A DNA stretch of 48,936 nucleotides from Gemmatimonadales bacterium (GTDB taxonomy: Bacteria; Gemmatimonadota; Gemmatimonadetes; Palauibacterales; Palauibacteraceae): positions 1-48,936 of the forward strand of contig VXMR01000037.1 of NCBI GenBank assembly GCA_009841005.1. Reading direction: 5' to 3'. Positions 25,001 through 33,113 of this stretch are shown one piece after another (positions within the stretch are counted from its first letter, which is position 1; every line of letters begins with the position of its first letter). The notes under the pieces are model-generated. The model was not told where the DNA came from. It saw only the letters and a list, made by a program, of their open reading frames with translations, and did not search any database. A program made the translations under genes and the position numbers.

Positions 25001-28000
25001 TCGAAGGAACTGCCAGCCCTCCGAGCCGGGGAAGTCGTCCGACCCGTGCAGGAGCATGATCTCGACGCTGCCAGGGCGAAGGAGCCCCTCTTCCATTGAG
25101 GACCCGGAGGCCGGGTCGAGATACTGGAAGCGCAGCGCGGCATCCCGCTGGTTGAAGGCGTCATAGTAGCCCCGGGCCGTCTCCTCGCTGTCGCCGAGGA
25201 GCCAGAACTCGGACCGGGCTTCCGGGCGCGTCAGGTGGTCCAGACAGTCGGCCAAAATAGTCCGGTCGGGTTCCCTGGATCCGGCAAACTCAACCACATG
25301 AGCGCTGTACCCTCCGTCTCCATCCACCCGTTCAAGCGCCGCAATCAAGGCGGCGGGCCCGATCTCCCCATCAGGCAGCCGGTCCTTGAGCGCCCTGCCT
25401 TCGGGAACGAACTTCGGTTGCCACACGATTTCGTGCTTGCTCTTCGGCAGATCGTTCCAGCGCGGATTCGAGGTGAAATACGTGTACTGCCCGATGTGTG
25501 CGATGAGATGTCCGGTGTCGCTGTCGTAGAAGCTGATTGCGCCGGCGGCTCGCTCCCCGCGCTGGACCGAGTACTGACCGCGCTCGTTCGCGTCCATCCA
25601 GTCTTCGCTGGGCCTGGTCACGTGGCAGGTGATCCGCGGACCGGTGGGCGGGCGCAGGAACGTCGCCCGCTCCGCGCGCTGAGGGATGGCGAAGAGGTGG
25701 GAAGCGGTCAGGAGGTGCGACAGGAAGATCTGCAGCCCTCCGTCGAGCAGTGGCGGGCACCCGACGTAACCCTCTTCCCGGCCCGTCGCCCAGAGTTCTT
25801 CGTCCATCTCGATGTCGACGATCAGGGCCCTGGATTCAGGGTTGAGTTCGAACAGCCGGATGGTCTGGAAATAGGGACCGTACTGGAAGGTCTCACTGAG
25901 AACCGCCTCGATCCGTTCGTAGAAGTCGCTCCGCTGGGCGAAGACGGTCTCGCACGAGGAGCGGTCGATGTCCTCGAGGCGGGCCGGCACTCCGGCGGGG
26001 TGCTCGGCCCCGATCAGGGCCACGCGGCCGCGGCAGTGGACCTCGCTCGTGGCATCCACATCGTACGACCGGGACGAGATCGTGAAGGTGAACTCGTCGG
26101 GCGCGGTGGGCACCGGATGCAGGGCGGTCTGCAGTCGTACCGGCTTCCCGGGCACCGGGCACGGCTGCAGGAACTCGAGAACGTCGAAGTGAACGGGAAC
26201 GCCCCCCAGTGCCTGCAGGACGAGTTCGATGTAGCCCGCGGCCGGCATGATCGCGGCATGGTGCACGCGATGGTCCGTCAGCCAGGGGAAGTCGTTCTCC
26301 GAGAGCCGCGCCTCGAAGAGCAGGTGGTCGCTCGGCACCCGGTGGCCCACCAGGGGGCCGTGAGAGTACTCGCCCTGACGGACGAAGAACTCGTCGTCGG
26401 TCAGGGGATCGATCAGCGCCTGCTCCTCCCGGGGATGACCGGGAAGAAGATGTGCGATCGGCCGCGGACGCGGATACTGAGCCGCGAAATCCAGGGCGAC
26501 GCCGGACCTGAACAACGAGGCAAGGGTCTGCTGAAAGCCCAGCCGGTCGTCCGAGTCTCGCTGGAGGCTCGGAATGCTGGCCGGCATCGGCGAGGTCCGT
26601 TCAAGACACTGGACCACCGCGGATTGAAGCGCGCTGTGAGGGGCGATTTCCAGGAACAGGTCGGGACGGAATTCGCGCACGATCGTGTCGATCGCGCGCG
26701 CGAAACGCACGGGTTCGCGGATATTCGTCCACCAATAGGCGCCATCGAGGCGTGCGCTGCGGTCGCCGGTCACGGAAGAAACGAAGGGCACCCCGACGTC
26801 GAACGCGCAGTCGTCCAGGAACGCCAGGGCCTCGCGCGCGTCGTCCCGGATGGGATCCATGGCGGAGGAATGGAACGCGATATTTCCCGCGAGCAGCTGG
26901 TTCTGAACGTTGCGGCGATCCAGTTCCGCCATGACCGGCCTCAACTCCGCCTCCCGACCGCAGACGACGACGCTGGCCGGTGCGTTTTCGCAGGCGATCT
27001 CCACCTGTGTCGGTCGGTCCCCGCCGGGCCGGAACGCGATGTCGAGCGAGTCGAGCACGTCCTCGACGCCGGGGAGGTCGAGGCCGATCGCCAGCATCCT
27101 GCCTGAACCGGCCCTGCTTTGCTGCAGCGTCGCGCGGTGGTATACCAGCCGAGTCGCCTCCGCGAGCGACAGGGCCCCGGAGGCGTAGGCGGCCGCGACC
27201 TCGCCCGAACTGTGCCCGACGACGCAATCCGGATGCACGCCCCAGGTCTTGAAGAGTTCGAAGAGGGCGCACTGGATCATGAAGATCGCGGGCTGGGCGA
27301 GCCGGACTTCGTTGAGCTCCTCCTGCGGTGCGTTGAAGCAGGCGTCGCGCAGCGAAGTGTCCGAGTGTGTCCGCCAGCGGTCTTCGACGGCGTCGATCGC
27401 CCTGCGGAAGACCGGGTCGGCGTCGTAGAGTCCGCGGCCGCAACCCGCCCATTGGGTCCCCTGGCCTGCGAACACCAGCGCAATCCGGCGTTCACCATCG
27501 TCGGTCGTGCTGACGTTCGAGGGGCTTTCGGCGAATTCGTCAAGCGACGCGAGCAACTCCTCCCGATTTCGCACCGCAAAGGCGGTTCGGGCGGCGAAGT
27601 GCGTGCGACGGCGGCTTAGATTGCCCGCCACCGTATAGAGGTCGGTGCCGTTCTCGGCCAGTTGTTTCCGCAGCCGCCGGGCACCGCTCGCCAACGCGCC
27701 GGCGGTGCGCGCCGAAAGCGGGATCATGAACCCGCCGCGCGAGGCGGGATGCGACGACCAGACACGCGGCTGCGAAGGCCGGTACTCCCGGACCACGCAA
27801 TGGCCGTTGGCGCCGCCGAAGCCGAAGGAATTGATCCCGACGAGCACCGGCCGTTCCGGGAACGGTTCGCATTCCGTCTGCACCTGCATCCGGCCGCCAG
27901 CGAAGTCGATCTCCGGATTCGGGACGACGAAGTTCGTCGAAGTCGGCGCGAAGGTGCGCCGCTGCATCATCAGAATGACCTTCAGCAGCGCACAGTGAAA

Positions 28001-29098
28001 TGCCGCCGCCTCCATGTGCCCCAGATTGCTCTTCACGCTGGAGACCCGCAGCGGCACGTCGCGGTCGGCCGCCCCGAAGGCTTCCATGATCGCGTTGCCC
28101 TCGATGCGATCTCCGACCACCGTGCCCGTCGCGTGCGCCTCGACGTAGTCGAACTCCTCCGGCGCGCGCCCGGCGCGCGCGCAGGCCGTCCGCATCAGGT
28201 CCACCTGCGCGTGGCGGGTGGGGGCGGTGATGTAGCGGCCCTGCGCGAGCCCGGAACTCCCGTCAGCCGCACCGGCCGCGTTGACGGCGGTCCCCTCGAT
28301 TACTGCGTGTATGTGATCCCCGTCGCTCTCGGCCGCCGCCAATGGCTTGAGCGCGAAGGTGAACGCCCCCTCCGAACGGATGTAGCCGTTGGCGTCGGCG
28401 TCGAAGGAATGGCACTTGCCATCGGGACTGATCACGCCCAGGGCATTGAATGACGCGCTGAGCCGCGAAGTGCCGAGGTAGTTCACCGACCCCACGACGG
28501 CCTGTTCGCAATCGCCGCAGCGGAGCGCGGTCATGGCCGAATGGAGGGCGGTCAGGCTCGCCGAGCAGGCCGTGCAGTACGTAATCGACGGCCCCATGAG
28601 GTTGAAGTGGTACGACACCCGGTTGGCCAGCATGGCGAGGCTGATCGTCGTGACATCGAACGGACCCGCGCCGTGCATGGGGCGCCAACTGGCCACGGCC
28701 GGAACCTGCGCCCCGATGAAGACGCCGGTCGAACTGTTGCGCAGTGAGTGAAAGTCCCACCCGACGCGCTCGAAGGTCTCCCATGAGCAATTCAGCAACA
28801 TGCGGACCTGGGGATCCATGGAAAGCACTTCGTCCTGCGACAGGCCGAAGAGCTTGGGATCGATCAGCTTCTCGCCGTCCTCACGGATGAGACCTTCATG
28901 GGGACTCGCAAACCGCCCCGGACCGGAGAAACGACCAACCGGCCGATAGCCTCTGCCGTACCTCTCGGTAACAGGCTCCTGGACGATCTCGCGTTCACGG
29001 AGCAACCGCCAGAAGTCGGAATCCGTCTGGATCCCGCCCGGCATGCGATAGCTGTACCCCACGATCGCGACGGGGGACTCGCGCGACACGGCGGTCAT
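22079..29098 (-). CDS. Single-module highly reducing type I polyketide synthase (2339 aa)
   Basis: An iterative-looking polyketide synthase with a complete reducing loop. KS: residues 8-440, with C178 (YCTACSAS), H322 and H361. AT: 538-840, S630 in GHSSGE and an IAFH motif (741-743) that resembles malonyl-specific forms. DH: 905-1210, H943 and D1119; the usual HxxxG glycine is His947. Pseudo-methyltransferase: about 1225-1410, without a SAM-binding glycine motif. Pseudo-KR: 1420-1590. ER: 1605-1930 with the HSAMGGVGQ NADPH loop. KR: 1955-2150 with TGGLGGFG, an LDD motif (B-type stereochemistry), Y2105 and N2109. ACP: 2218-2290 with S2253. There is no thioesterase. After the ACP comes a 45-residue disordered tail. 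Product inference: a largely reduced carbon chain released by the adjacent reductase. The ATG at 29098 lacks a clear ribosome site. Confidence 0.93.
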   Translation of the reverse strand: MTAVSRESPVAIVGYSYRMPGGIQTDSDFWRLLREREIVQEPVTERYGRGYRPVGRFSGPGRFASPHEGLIREDGEKLIDPKLFGLSQDEVLSMDPQVRMLLNCSWETFERVGWDFHSLRNSSTGVFIGAQVPAVASWRPMHGAGPFDVTTISLAMLANRVSYHFNLMGPSITYCTACSASLTALHSAMTALRCGDCEQAVVGSVNYLGTSRLSASFNALGVISPDGKCHSFDADANGYIRSEGAFTFALKPLAAAESDGDHIHAVIEGTAVNAAGAADGSSGLAQGRYITAPTRHAQVDLMRTACARAGRAPEEFDYVEAHATGTVVGDRIEGNAIMEAFGAADRDVPLRVSSVKSNLGHMEAAAFHCALLKVILMMQRRTFAPTSTNFVVPNPEIDFAGGRMQVQTECEPFPERPVLVGINSFGFGGANGHCVVREYRPSQPRVWSSHPASRGGFMIPLSARTAGALASGARRLRKQLAENGTDLYTVAGNLSRRRTHFAARTAFAVRNREELLASLDEFAESPSNVSTTDDGERRIALVFAGQGTQWAGCGRGLYDADPVFRRAIDAVEDRWRTHSDTSLRDACFNAPQEELNEVRLAQPAIFMIQCALFELFKTWGVHPDCVVGHSSGEVAAAYASGALSLAEATRLVYHRATLQQSRAGSGRMLAIGLDLPGVEDVLDSLDIAFRPGGDRPTQVEIACENAPASVVVCGREAELRPVMAELDRRNVQNQLLAGNIAFHSSAMDPIRDDAREALAFLDDCAFDVGVPFVSSVTGDRSARLDGAYWWTNIREPVRFARAIDTIVREFRPDLFLEIAPHSALQSAVVQCLERTSPMPASIPSLQRDSDDRLGFQQTLASLFRSGVALDFAAQYPRPRPIAHLLPGHPREEQALIDPLTDDEFFVRQGEYSHGPLVGHRVPSDHLLFEARLSENDFPWLTDHRVHHAAIMPAAGYIELVLQALGGVPVHFDVLEFLQPCPVPGKPVRLQTALHPVPTAPDEFTFTISSRSYDVDATSEVHCRGRVALIGAEHPAGVPARLEDIDRSSCETVFAQRSDFYERIEAVLSETFQYGPYFQTIRLFELNPESRALIVDIEMDEELWATGREEGYVGCPPLLDGGLQIFLSHLLTASHLFAIPQRAERATFLRPPTGPRITCHVTRPSEDWMDANERGQYSVQRGERAAGAISFYDSDTGHLIAHIGQYTYFTSNPRWNDLPKSKHEIVWQPKFVPEGRALKDRLPDGEIGPAALIAALERVDGDGGYSAHVVEFAGSREPDRTILADCLDHLTRPEARSEFWLLGDSEETARGYYDAFNQRDAALRFQYLDPASGSSMEEGLLRPGSVEIMLLHGSDDFPGSEGWQFLRRMSVEGGLALVRHGDGDSIEPGEGWTIVRAGRRTTILQAPLVHDADTAGRPLPGPRWVLGEPSSWASDWTALLDAPDTVRPIPHEAVVRGHFESLEAWSQAVDLRAIDYFCGADPDDPTGERAAAHFIGFVQALVSARRADANDVCLLSVVTCRAAFDVEHPRGSALWGAVRSMAMEVGDEAKLDFRLVDLGDADDLRTLARLARRDLRERELAVRENRLWVPRISSIRKRYSQVAAGDDAEYRLTLDNPGQIAGLQMKTYELPPVGPNDVHIDVEAAALNFRDVMVTLGLLPALAYERSALGREVGMEGSGTVTRIGSKVRHCTVGDRVAFIAGGCIANRAVVPEYLVFAKPDRLSMEEAASTLSVYVTAYYSLIHLARLRKGQRVLIHSAMGGVGQAAIALARHVGAEIYATAGSASKREQLLAMGVRGAFDSHSYDWYDDLLAATGGDGVDVVLNSLAGRHIELCLRALRPGGWHCEIGKIDIYADNDLGLRIFRKNLRFAAIDVDRLMLDDPDLTREISQTCMDLLGRGALPPLPVTVFSYRDYGKALRLMTTGGHQGKLVLKAPQDATDTGFPIADIRPLFDPDATYLVTGGLGGFGLRLIPYLVASGARHLTLMDRDPQRRRDAEWVRRASALVYMEAEAEIDIVPGDVAVEADVQRCVQQLERPLKGVFHLAGALDDRLLDDMSMESLQRVFAPKASGALHLHTATMGHDLDHFVLFSSTASMLGNPGQINYSGANGFLDGLAAARHRQGLPCLAYNMPAVADAGMAARSLPVLRMMRAAGMPPVSSDLAIANLDYALRTLSDRPHLVTSLFERPAWTVDFPDYMRIGRVMHNHDAFEAGSGGELTLESVVEQIAAKVAELCGHEDGEVDEPLSSFGLTSISVAELGTFIQAEFNYRVSALELMTTASSLSLAEGIIHGKEAAGEDEAETDGDGSGRTAEVSRPRARRTPSAFANAPEDHFLEEAT

Positions 29099-29177
29099 TC
29101 TACGGCCGCAACGGCTTCGGGCAGCGCCCGGCCAAGCCTGCCTTGTGCATGGATTTCATCCGCCGACCGCCGGGTGC

Positions 29178-29201
29178 AAAAAATGCCGGGAACGACCCGG
29201 C
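29178..29201 (-). terminator. Intrinsic terminator upstream of the polyketide synthase
   Basis: On the minus strand, GCCGGG and CCCGGC (29201-29185) form a six-pair GC stem with a five-base loop, followed by A and six T residues (29183-29178). This is a textbook Rho-independent terminator pointing in the direction of the gene cluster. It lies 61 bases after the stop of the 91-residue gene and 80 bases before the synthase ATG. Confidence 0.75.
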
Positions 29202-29261
29202 CCGCCTGGGGGCCTGTGACGGGCCGTTACGCGGGCTCCGGAACCGGATTTCGCCGCCGAA

Positions 29262-29537
29262 TCAGGAGCCTTCGGCGGACTTCCGCACGACCTCGTCGGC
29301 GGCGTCGAACAGCTTCTTGCGCCACTCCTTCCGCCGGTTCCGGAACGCCTTCACCATCTCCCACAGCGCGTCGCGGACCTGTTCCACGACCTCCTCCCGC
29401 GCCTCGTCCGACAGCGTCGTGCCGCTCGTGAACTCGTACTTCTCGATTGCGAAGTCGGCGATGTCCAGGATGTTGTCTCCGACGATGCCGAAATCGACCG
29501 CGTTCCTCATGGCCGGGGCCGGTCGTGGGTCGCTCAT
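29262..29537 (-). CDS. Small conserved-looking hypothetical protein (91 aa)
   Basis: A 91-residue soluble protein I do not recognise. After a short N-terminal segment (MSDPRPAPAMRNAVDFG) come a hydrophobic-polar helix (IVGDNILDIADFAIEKYEF), an acidic helix (SDEAREEVVEQVRDALWEMV) and a strongly basic helix (KAFRNRRKEWRKKLFDAADE), suggesting a three-helix bundle or a partner-binding protein. ATG 29537 is preferred because GAGG lies nine bases upstream; the ATG at 29546 touches that site. It sits between the permease and the terminator that precedes the polyketide synthase, on the same strand. A role as an accessory to the cluster is inference from position. No carrier-protein serine motif is present, so it is not an ACP. 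Confidence 0.65.
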   Translation of the reverse strand: MSDPRPAPAMRNAVDFGIVGDNILDIADFAIEKYEFTSGTTLSDEAREEVVEQVRDALWEMVKAFRNRRKEWRKKLFDAADEVVRKSAEGS

Positions 29538-29585
29538 CTGTCTCATCCTCGTGGAATGGGTTGCCGGGGATTGCTCCTGCCACAG

Positions 29586-29614
29586 AATGAATGGTCGCGG
29601 GCGAACTTAGTCAA
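29586..29614 (-). promoter_or_regulatory. Weak candidate promoter for the 91-residue gene
   Basis: In the 128-base gap after the permease gene, the minus strand has TTGACT (29614-29609), and 17 bases later TTCATT (29591-29586), a good -35 and a poor -10. If real, it would start transcription about 40 bases before the small gene. Confidence 0.25.
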
Positions 29615-29665
29615 CCTCACTCACGTCACGCCGCCGCGCGGACCAGGCGCGGTCCACGTGCACGG

Positions 29666-31243
29666 TCAGGCGGTGAACTCCAGCCCGGCGCCGAAGCGGA
29701 GGTTCCGGGCCACGACGCGCAGTCGTCGCTCCCCGGGGGCGGGGGCCTGTTCCTCCGTCTCCTGGGGCAGGAGGCTCAGGAGCGCCTCTTCGGCCGCCGC
29801 CCGCAGGCGGTCCGTGGCCTTGCCACTCCACTTGTGCCGAGCCGCGAAGTCCTGGAGGAACCGGTCGAGTTCCGGGAGGTTCTCCGGGCGCAGCGCCATC
29901 TCGATCCTGTGGCGGCGGGGTCCGGTCACGTCGAGGAACAGGTTCAGCAGCAGGATGGACAGCCCGCCCACGGTGAGACCGTTCGCCAGCATGCGGCCCA
30001 TTGGCGTGGCGAGGTAGGCGGGGAAGATCGCCTGGAACTGGACTCCGGCCCCGATCCAGAACGCCAGGCCCGCGATCAGCGAATACTGCCGGTCGATCCC
30101 CTCCTGAAAGAGGATCCGCATGCCCTGTACGAAGATGAGACCGAAGACGACCATAATGTAGGCGCCGAGCACCGGCGCCGGGATCGACAGGATGACGGCG
30201 GTGATCTTCGGCACGAAGGCGAGGGCGATGAAGCCGGCCCCGATGACGACGCCGACTCTCCGGGCGGCGACGCCGATGCCGCTCGCGAGAGCGATCCCGG
30301 CGACGTACGGCCACGGCGGCAGCACGCCGGCGAAACCCGACAGGAGCGTGCCCGCGCCGCAGGCGGCGACGGACCCCTGGACCCGGCGGAAATCGACCGC
30401 CCGCGGCTCGCGCCGGGAGAGGTGCTGCATGCGGACGTTGTCGCTGACCTGCCGGATCGTGATCACGAAGGACACGAAGAGAAACCCGGGCAGGAGCAGC
30501 CAGAAACTCGCGTCGAAGCTCAGATCGAGACCGAAGGCCGGGGGAGTGGGGATCCCGATCCAGCGGGCCTCCGCCACGCGTCCGAAGTCGAGAATCCCGA
30601 AGATGGCGGCGGTCACGCAGCCGGCGGCGATCCCGATGACGGCGTTCCAGGCCCGCACCCACCGTTTCCCCCGGAGCAGAAGGCCGACGACGCACAGCAT
30701 GGTGACCGCCGCGACGGTGGGGGCCGCGGCCGGCGGCGCGTTCTCCGGCACCCGCGTGAGCATGGCGAACGCCAGCGGCATGATCGTCACCGCCACGAGC
30801 GCCGTCAGCGTGCCCGACACGACCGGCGTGATGATGCGCCGGAGCAGCGCCAGGCGGGACGCCAGGACGAGTTGGCACAACCCCGCGACGAGCACGAGCA
30901 CCCCCAGCAGCGCCGGGCCACCCGCGACGAGCGCGAGCGCGCCGACCCCGATCGAAGCCCCCGAGGCGCCCATGACGGTCAGCGTTCCTCCGCCGATGCC
31001 GGCGACACGCCTGGACTGGACGATCGTGAGCAGGCCGCCGATCACCATGCTCGCGAAGATCGCCCAGCGCAGGTAGTCGGGGCTCTGGTCCGCGACGCGC
31101 GCGACGATCGTCGTGACCACCACCAGGGGCAGGCAGACGAGGATTGCCGTCTGCGCGCCGATCACGAGGCTCATCGCGCGCGGCGGGCGTTCGTCGGCCG
31201 CGAACCGCAGCTTCGCGACGTCCGAGAGGGGTCCGTTCGCCAT
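29666..31243 (-). CDS. NCS2-like permease with C-terminal HATPase-like half-domain (525 aa)
   Basis: A membrane protein with about 14 hydrophobic segments over residues 25-440, most like the nucleobase-cation symporter-2 family (uracil/xanthine permeases), which shares its fold with SulP sulfate transporters. The GGGTLTVMGASGAS loop near residue 84 and the AGVLPPWPYVAGIALASGIG region are consistent with that family. Residues 442-525 are soluble and resemble the first half of an RsbW/SpoIIAB-type ATPase (RPENLPELDRFLQDFAARH, then LRAAAEEALLSLL where the N-box would be). The catalytic Asn and the glycine boxes are missing, so ATP binding is doubtful. It starts 13 bases after cysNC. Context suggests sulfate or a related anion as substrate; sequence family alone would say nucleobase. 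Confidence 0.7.
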   Translation of the reverse strand: MANGPLSDVAKLRFAADERPPRAMSLVIGAQTAILVCLPLVVVTTIVARVADQSPDYLRWAIFASMVIGGLLTIVQSRRVAGIGGGTLTVMGASGASIGVGALALVAGGPALLGVLVLVAGLCQLVLASRLALLRRIITPVVSGTLTALVAVTIMPLAFAMLTRVPENAPPAAAPTVAAVTMLCVVGLLLRGKRWVRAWNAVIGIAAGCVTAAIFGILDFGRVAEARWIGIPTPPAFGLDLSFDASFWLLLPGFLFVSFVITIRQVSDNVRMQHLSRREPRAVDFRRVQGSVAACGAGTLLSGFAGVLPPWPYVAGIALASGIGVAARRVGVVIGAGFIALAFVPKITAVILSIPAPVLGAYIMVVFGLIFVQGMRILFQEGIDRQYSLIAGLAFWIGAGVQFQAIFPAYLATPMGRMLANGLTVGGLSILLLNLFLDVTGPRRHRIEMALRPENLPELDRFLQDFAARHKWSGKATDRLRAAAEEALLSLLPQETEEQAPAPGERRLRVVARNLRFGAGLEFTA

Positions 31244-31256
31244 CAGCGATCCTCCG

Positions 31257-33113
31257 TTACGGGAGTCGGGAGAGCTTGTCCGTCAGCAGCTCCACGCATT
31301 CTTCCGGGGAGAGCGTCTCCGTGTCCAGGCGGAGGTCGGGGCGTTCGGGCCGTTCGTAGGGACTGTCGACTCCCGTGAAGTTCCGGATCTCGCCCCTGAG
31401 CGCCTTGGCGTAGAGGCCCTTCGGGTCGCGTTCCGCACACGCCTCAAGCGATGCGTCCACATGAACTTCCATGAATTCGCCGGGCTCGAACAGGCCGCGG
31501 GCATAGTCGCGTTCCGACCGGAAGGGGCTGATGAAGGCAACGATCACGATCAGGCCCGCGTCGACCATGAGGCGGGCGACCTCCGCTACCCGCCGGATGT
31601 TCTCCACCCGGTCCGCTTCGGTGAAACCCAGATCGCGGCACAGGCCGTGGCGCACGTTGTCGCCGTCCAGAAGATACGTATGCCGCCCCTCGATGGTCAG
31701 GCGGCGGTCGAGCAGGTTGGCGATGGTCGACTTGCCCGAAGCGGACATCCCGGTCAGCCACACGCACTGCGCGCGCTGGAGCTTGAGTCGCGAGCGGACC
31801 TCCTTCGACACGTCCAGCTGCTGCCATTTCACATTCGCCGCCCGCATGAGCGGGAAGAGGATCGTGCCGGCCGCGGCGGTCGCGTTCGTGGCCCGGTCGA
31901 TCAGGATGAAGCCGCCCAGCGCGCGTGACTCGTCGAAGGGCGCGAAGGGGACGGGACGGTTGGTCGCGAGGTTCACGGTGCCGAGGTCATTTAGTTTCAG
32001 GACGGAGGCGGCCAACTCGTTGCCGTTGGATACGTCCAGCCGGTGCCTGATCCGGGTGACGGCGGCGCCGACTTCCCGTGAGTGGAGCTTCATCACGTAC
32101 GGGCGGCCCACGGCGAGCGGTTCGTCGTGCATCCAGACGAGGCGCGCCTGGAACTGGTCCGCCACCTGGACGGGTTCGTCGGCGTCCACGACGACGTCGC
32201 CCCGCGTGACATCGACGTCGGGAGCCAGCGTCAACGTCACGGCGTCGCCGCGGCCGGCGCGGTCGCGGGTTCGGTTCCCCACGAGGATCGACGCCACGCG
32301 GCTCTCGGTTCCGGCGGGCGAGATGCCGACGGCATCGCCGACCGCCACCGTGCCGCCGGCCACCCGTCCGCAGTATCCGCGAAAGTCGGCATGCGGCCGA
32401 TTCACATACTGGACCGGCATCCGGAAGGGCCGGCCGGCGGGGGATTCCTCGACGTCCACGGTCTCGAGATGGGCGAGCAGCGTCGGACCCGCATACCAGG
32501 GCGCCGACGCGCCGTTTCGAGTGAGGTTGGCCCCGGTCAGCGCCGAAACCGGAATCGCCTCGACCGCAGCGAGACCGATCTCGTCGGCGATCGCGCGGTA
32601 GGAGGTCCGGATCGACTCGAAGATGCCCCGGTCCCATTCGACGAGATCCATCTTGTTCACGGCGAGAACGACGCGGCGGACGCCGAACATGGCCACGATC
32701 CGCGTGTGCCGCGCCGTTTGGGGCAGCACGCCCTTGCGGGCATCCACCAGGACGACGGCCAGGTCCGCGGTCGAGGCGCCCGTCGCCATGTTGCGCGTGT
32801 ACTGCTCGTGGCCGGGCGCGTCGGCCACGATGAACCGGCGGCTCGGCGTCTCGAAGCTCCGGTACGCGACATCGATCGTGATGCCCTGTTCGCGCTCGTC
32901 CCGCAGTCCGTCGACGAGCAGGGCGAGATCGGTTTCCGTCCCCTGCGTGCCGTAGCGGACCGAATCCCGTTCGAGGCGCCTCAGTTCGTCCGAAAAGACC
33001 TGCCGGCAGTCGTACAGCAGTCGGCCGATGAGGGTGCTCTTGCCGTCGTCGACGCTGCCGCAGAGCACGAAGCGAAGGGTCGCCGGCACCGGCGGCGGCA
33101 TCGGCGGCGGCAT
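31257..33113 (-). CDS. cysNC: Bifunctional sulfate adenylyltransferase large subunit/APS kinase (618 aa)
   Basis: A fusion carrying out two steps of sulfate activation in the cytoplasm. Residues 12-430 are the GTPase subunit CysN of ATP sulfurylase, with P-loop GSVDDGKST (19-27), DAPGHEQY and NKMD motifs. It drives APS formation by the catalytic partner CysD. Residues 435-618 are APS kinase (CysC): the P-loop GMSASGKST lies near 455, followed by LLDGDNVRHGL and the lid region, and it phosphorylates APS to PAPS. Length equals known CysNC proteins (about 610-640). The ATG overlaps the cysD TGA by one base. No cysH or sulfite reductase genes follow. The PAPS is most simply read as the donor for the sulfotransferase encoded downstream in the same gene block. 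Confidence 0.96.
   Translation of the reverse strand: MPPPMPPPVPATLRFVLCGSVDDGKSTLIGRLLYDCRQVFSDELRRLERDSVRYGTQGTETDLALLVDGLRDEREQGITIDVAYRSFETPSRRFIVADAPGHEQYTRNMATGASTADLAVVLVDARKGVLPQTARHTRIVAMFGVRRVVLAVNKMDLVEWDRGIFESIRTSYRAIADEIGLAAVEAIPVSALTGANLTRNGASAPWYAGPTLLAHLETVDVEESPAGRPFRMPVQYVNRPHADFRGYCGRVAGGTVAVGDAVGISPAGTESRVASILVGNRTRDRAGRGDAVTLTLAPDVDVTRGDVVVDADEPVQVADQFQARLVWMHDEPLAVGRPYVMKLHSREVGAAVTRIRHRLDVSNGNELAASVLKLNDLGTVNLATNRPVPFAPFDESRALGGFILIDRATNATAAAGTILFPLMRAANVKWQQLDVSKEVRSRLKLQRAQCVWLTGMSASGKSTIANLLDRRLTIEGRHTYLLDGDNVRHGLCRDLGFTEADRVENIRRVAEVARLMVDAGLIVIVAFISPFRSERDYARGLFEPGEFMEVHVDASLEACAERDPKGLYAKALRGEIRNFTGVDSPYERPERPDLRLDTETLSPEECVELLTDKLSRLP

Noticed and set aside
22079-29098. 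A thioesterase or second module in the polyketide synthase
   Set aside because: After the single ACP there are only about 45 disordered residues. No GxSxG hydrolase motif or second KS follows.
22079-29098. PUFA or enediyne-type synthase
   Set aside because: Only one ACP, a regular AT within the chain and a separate ER and KR in the usual reducing order; no tandem ACPs or PfaD-like partner.
29262-29537. The 91-residue protein as an acyl carrier protein
   Set aside because: It has no Asp/Gly-x-Asp-Ser-Leu phosphopantetheine motif and the wrong charge pattern.
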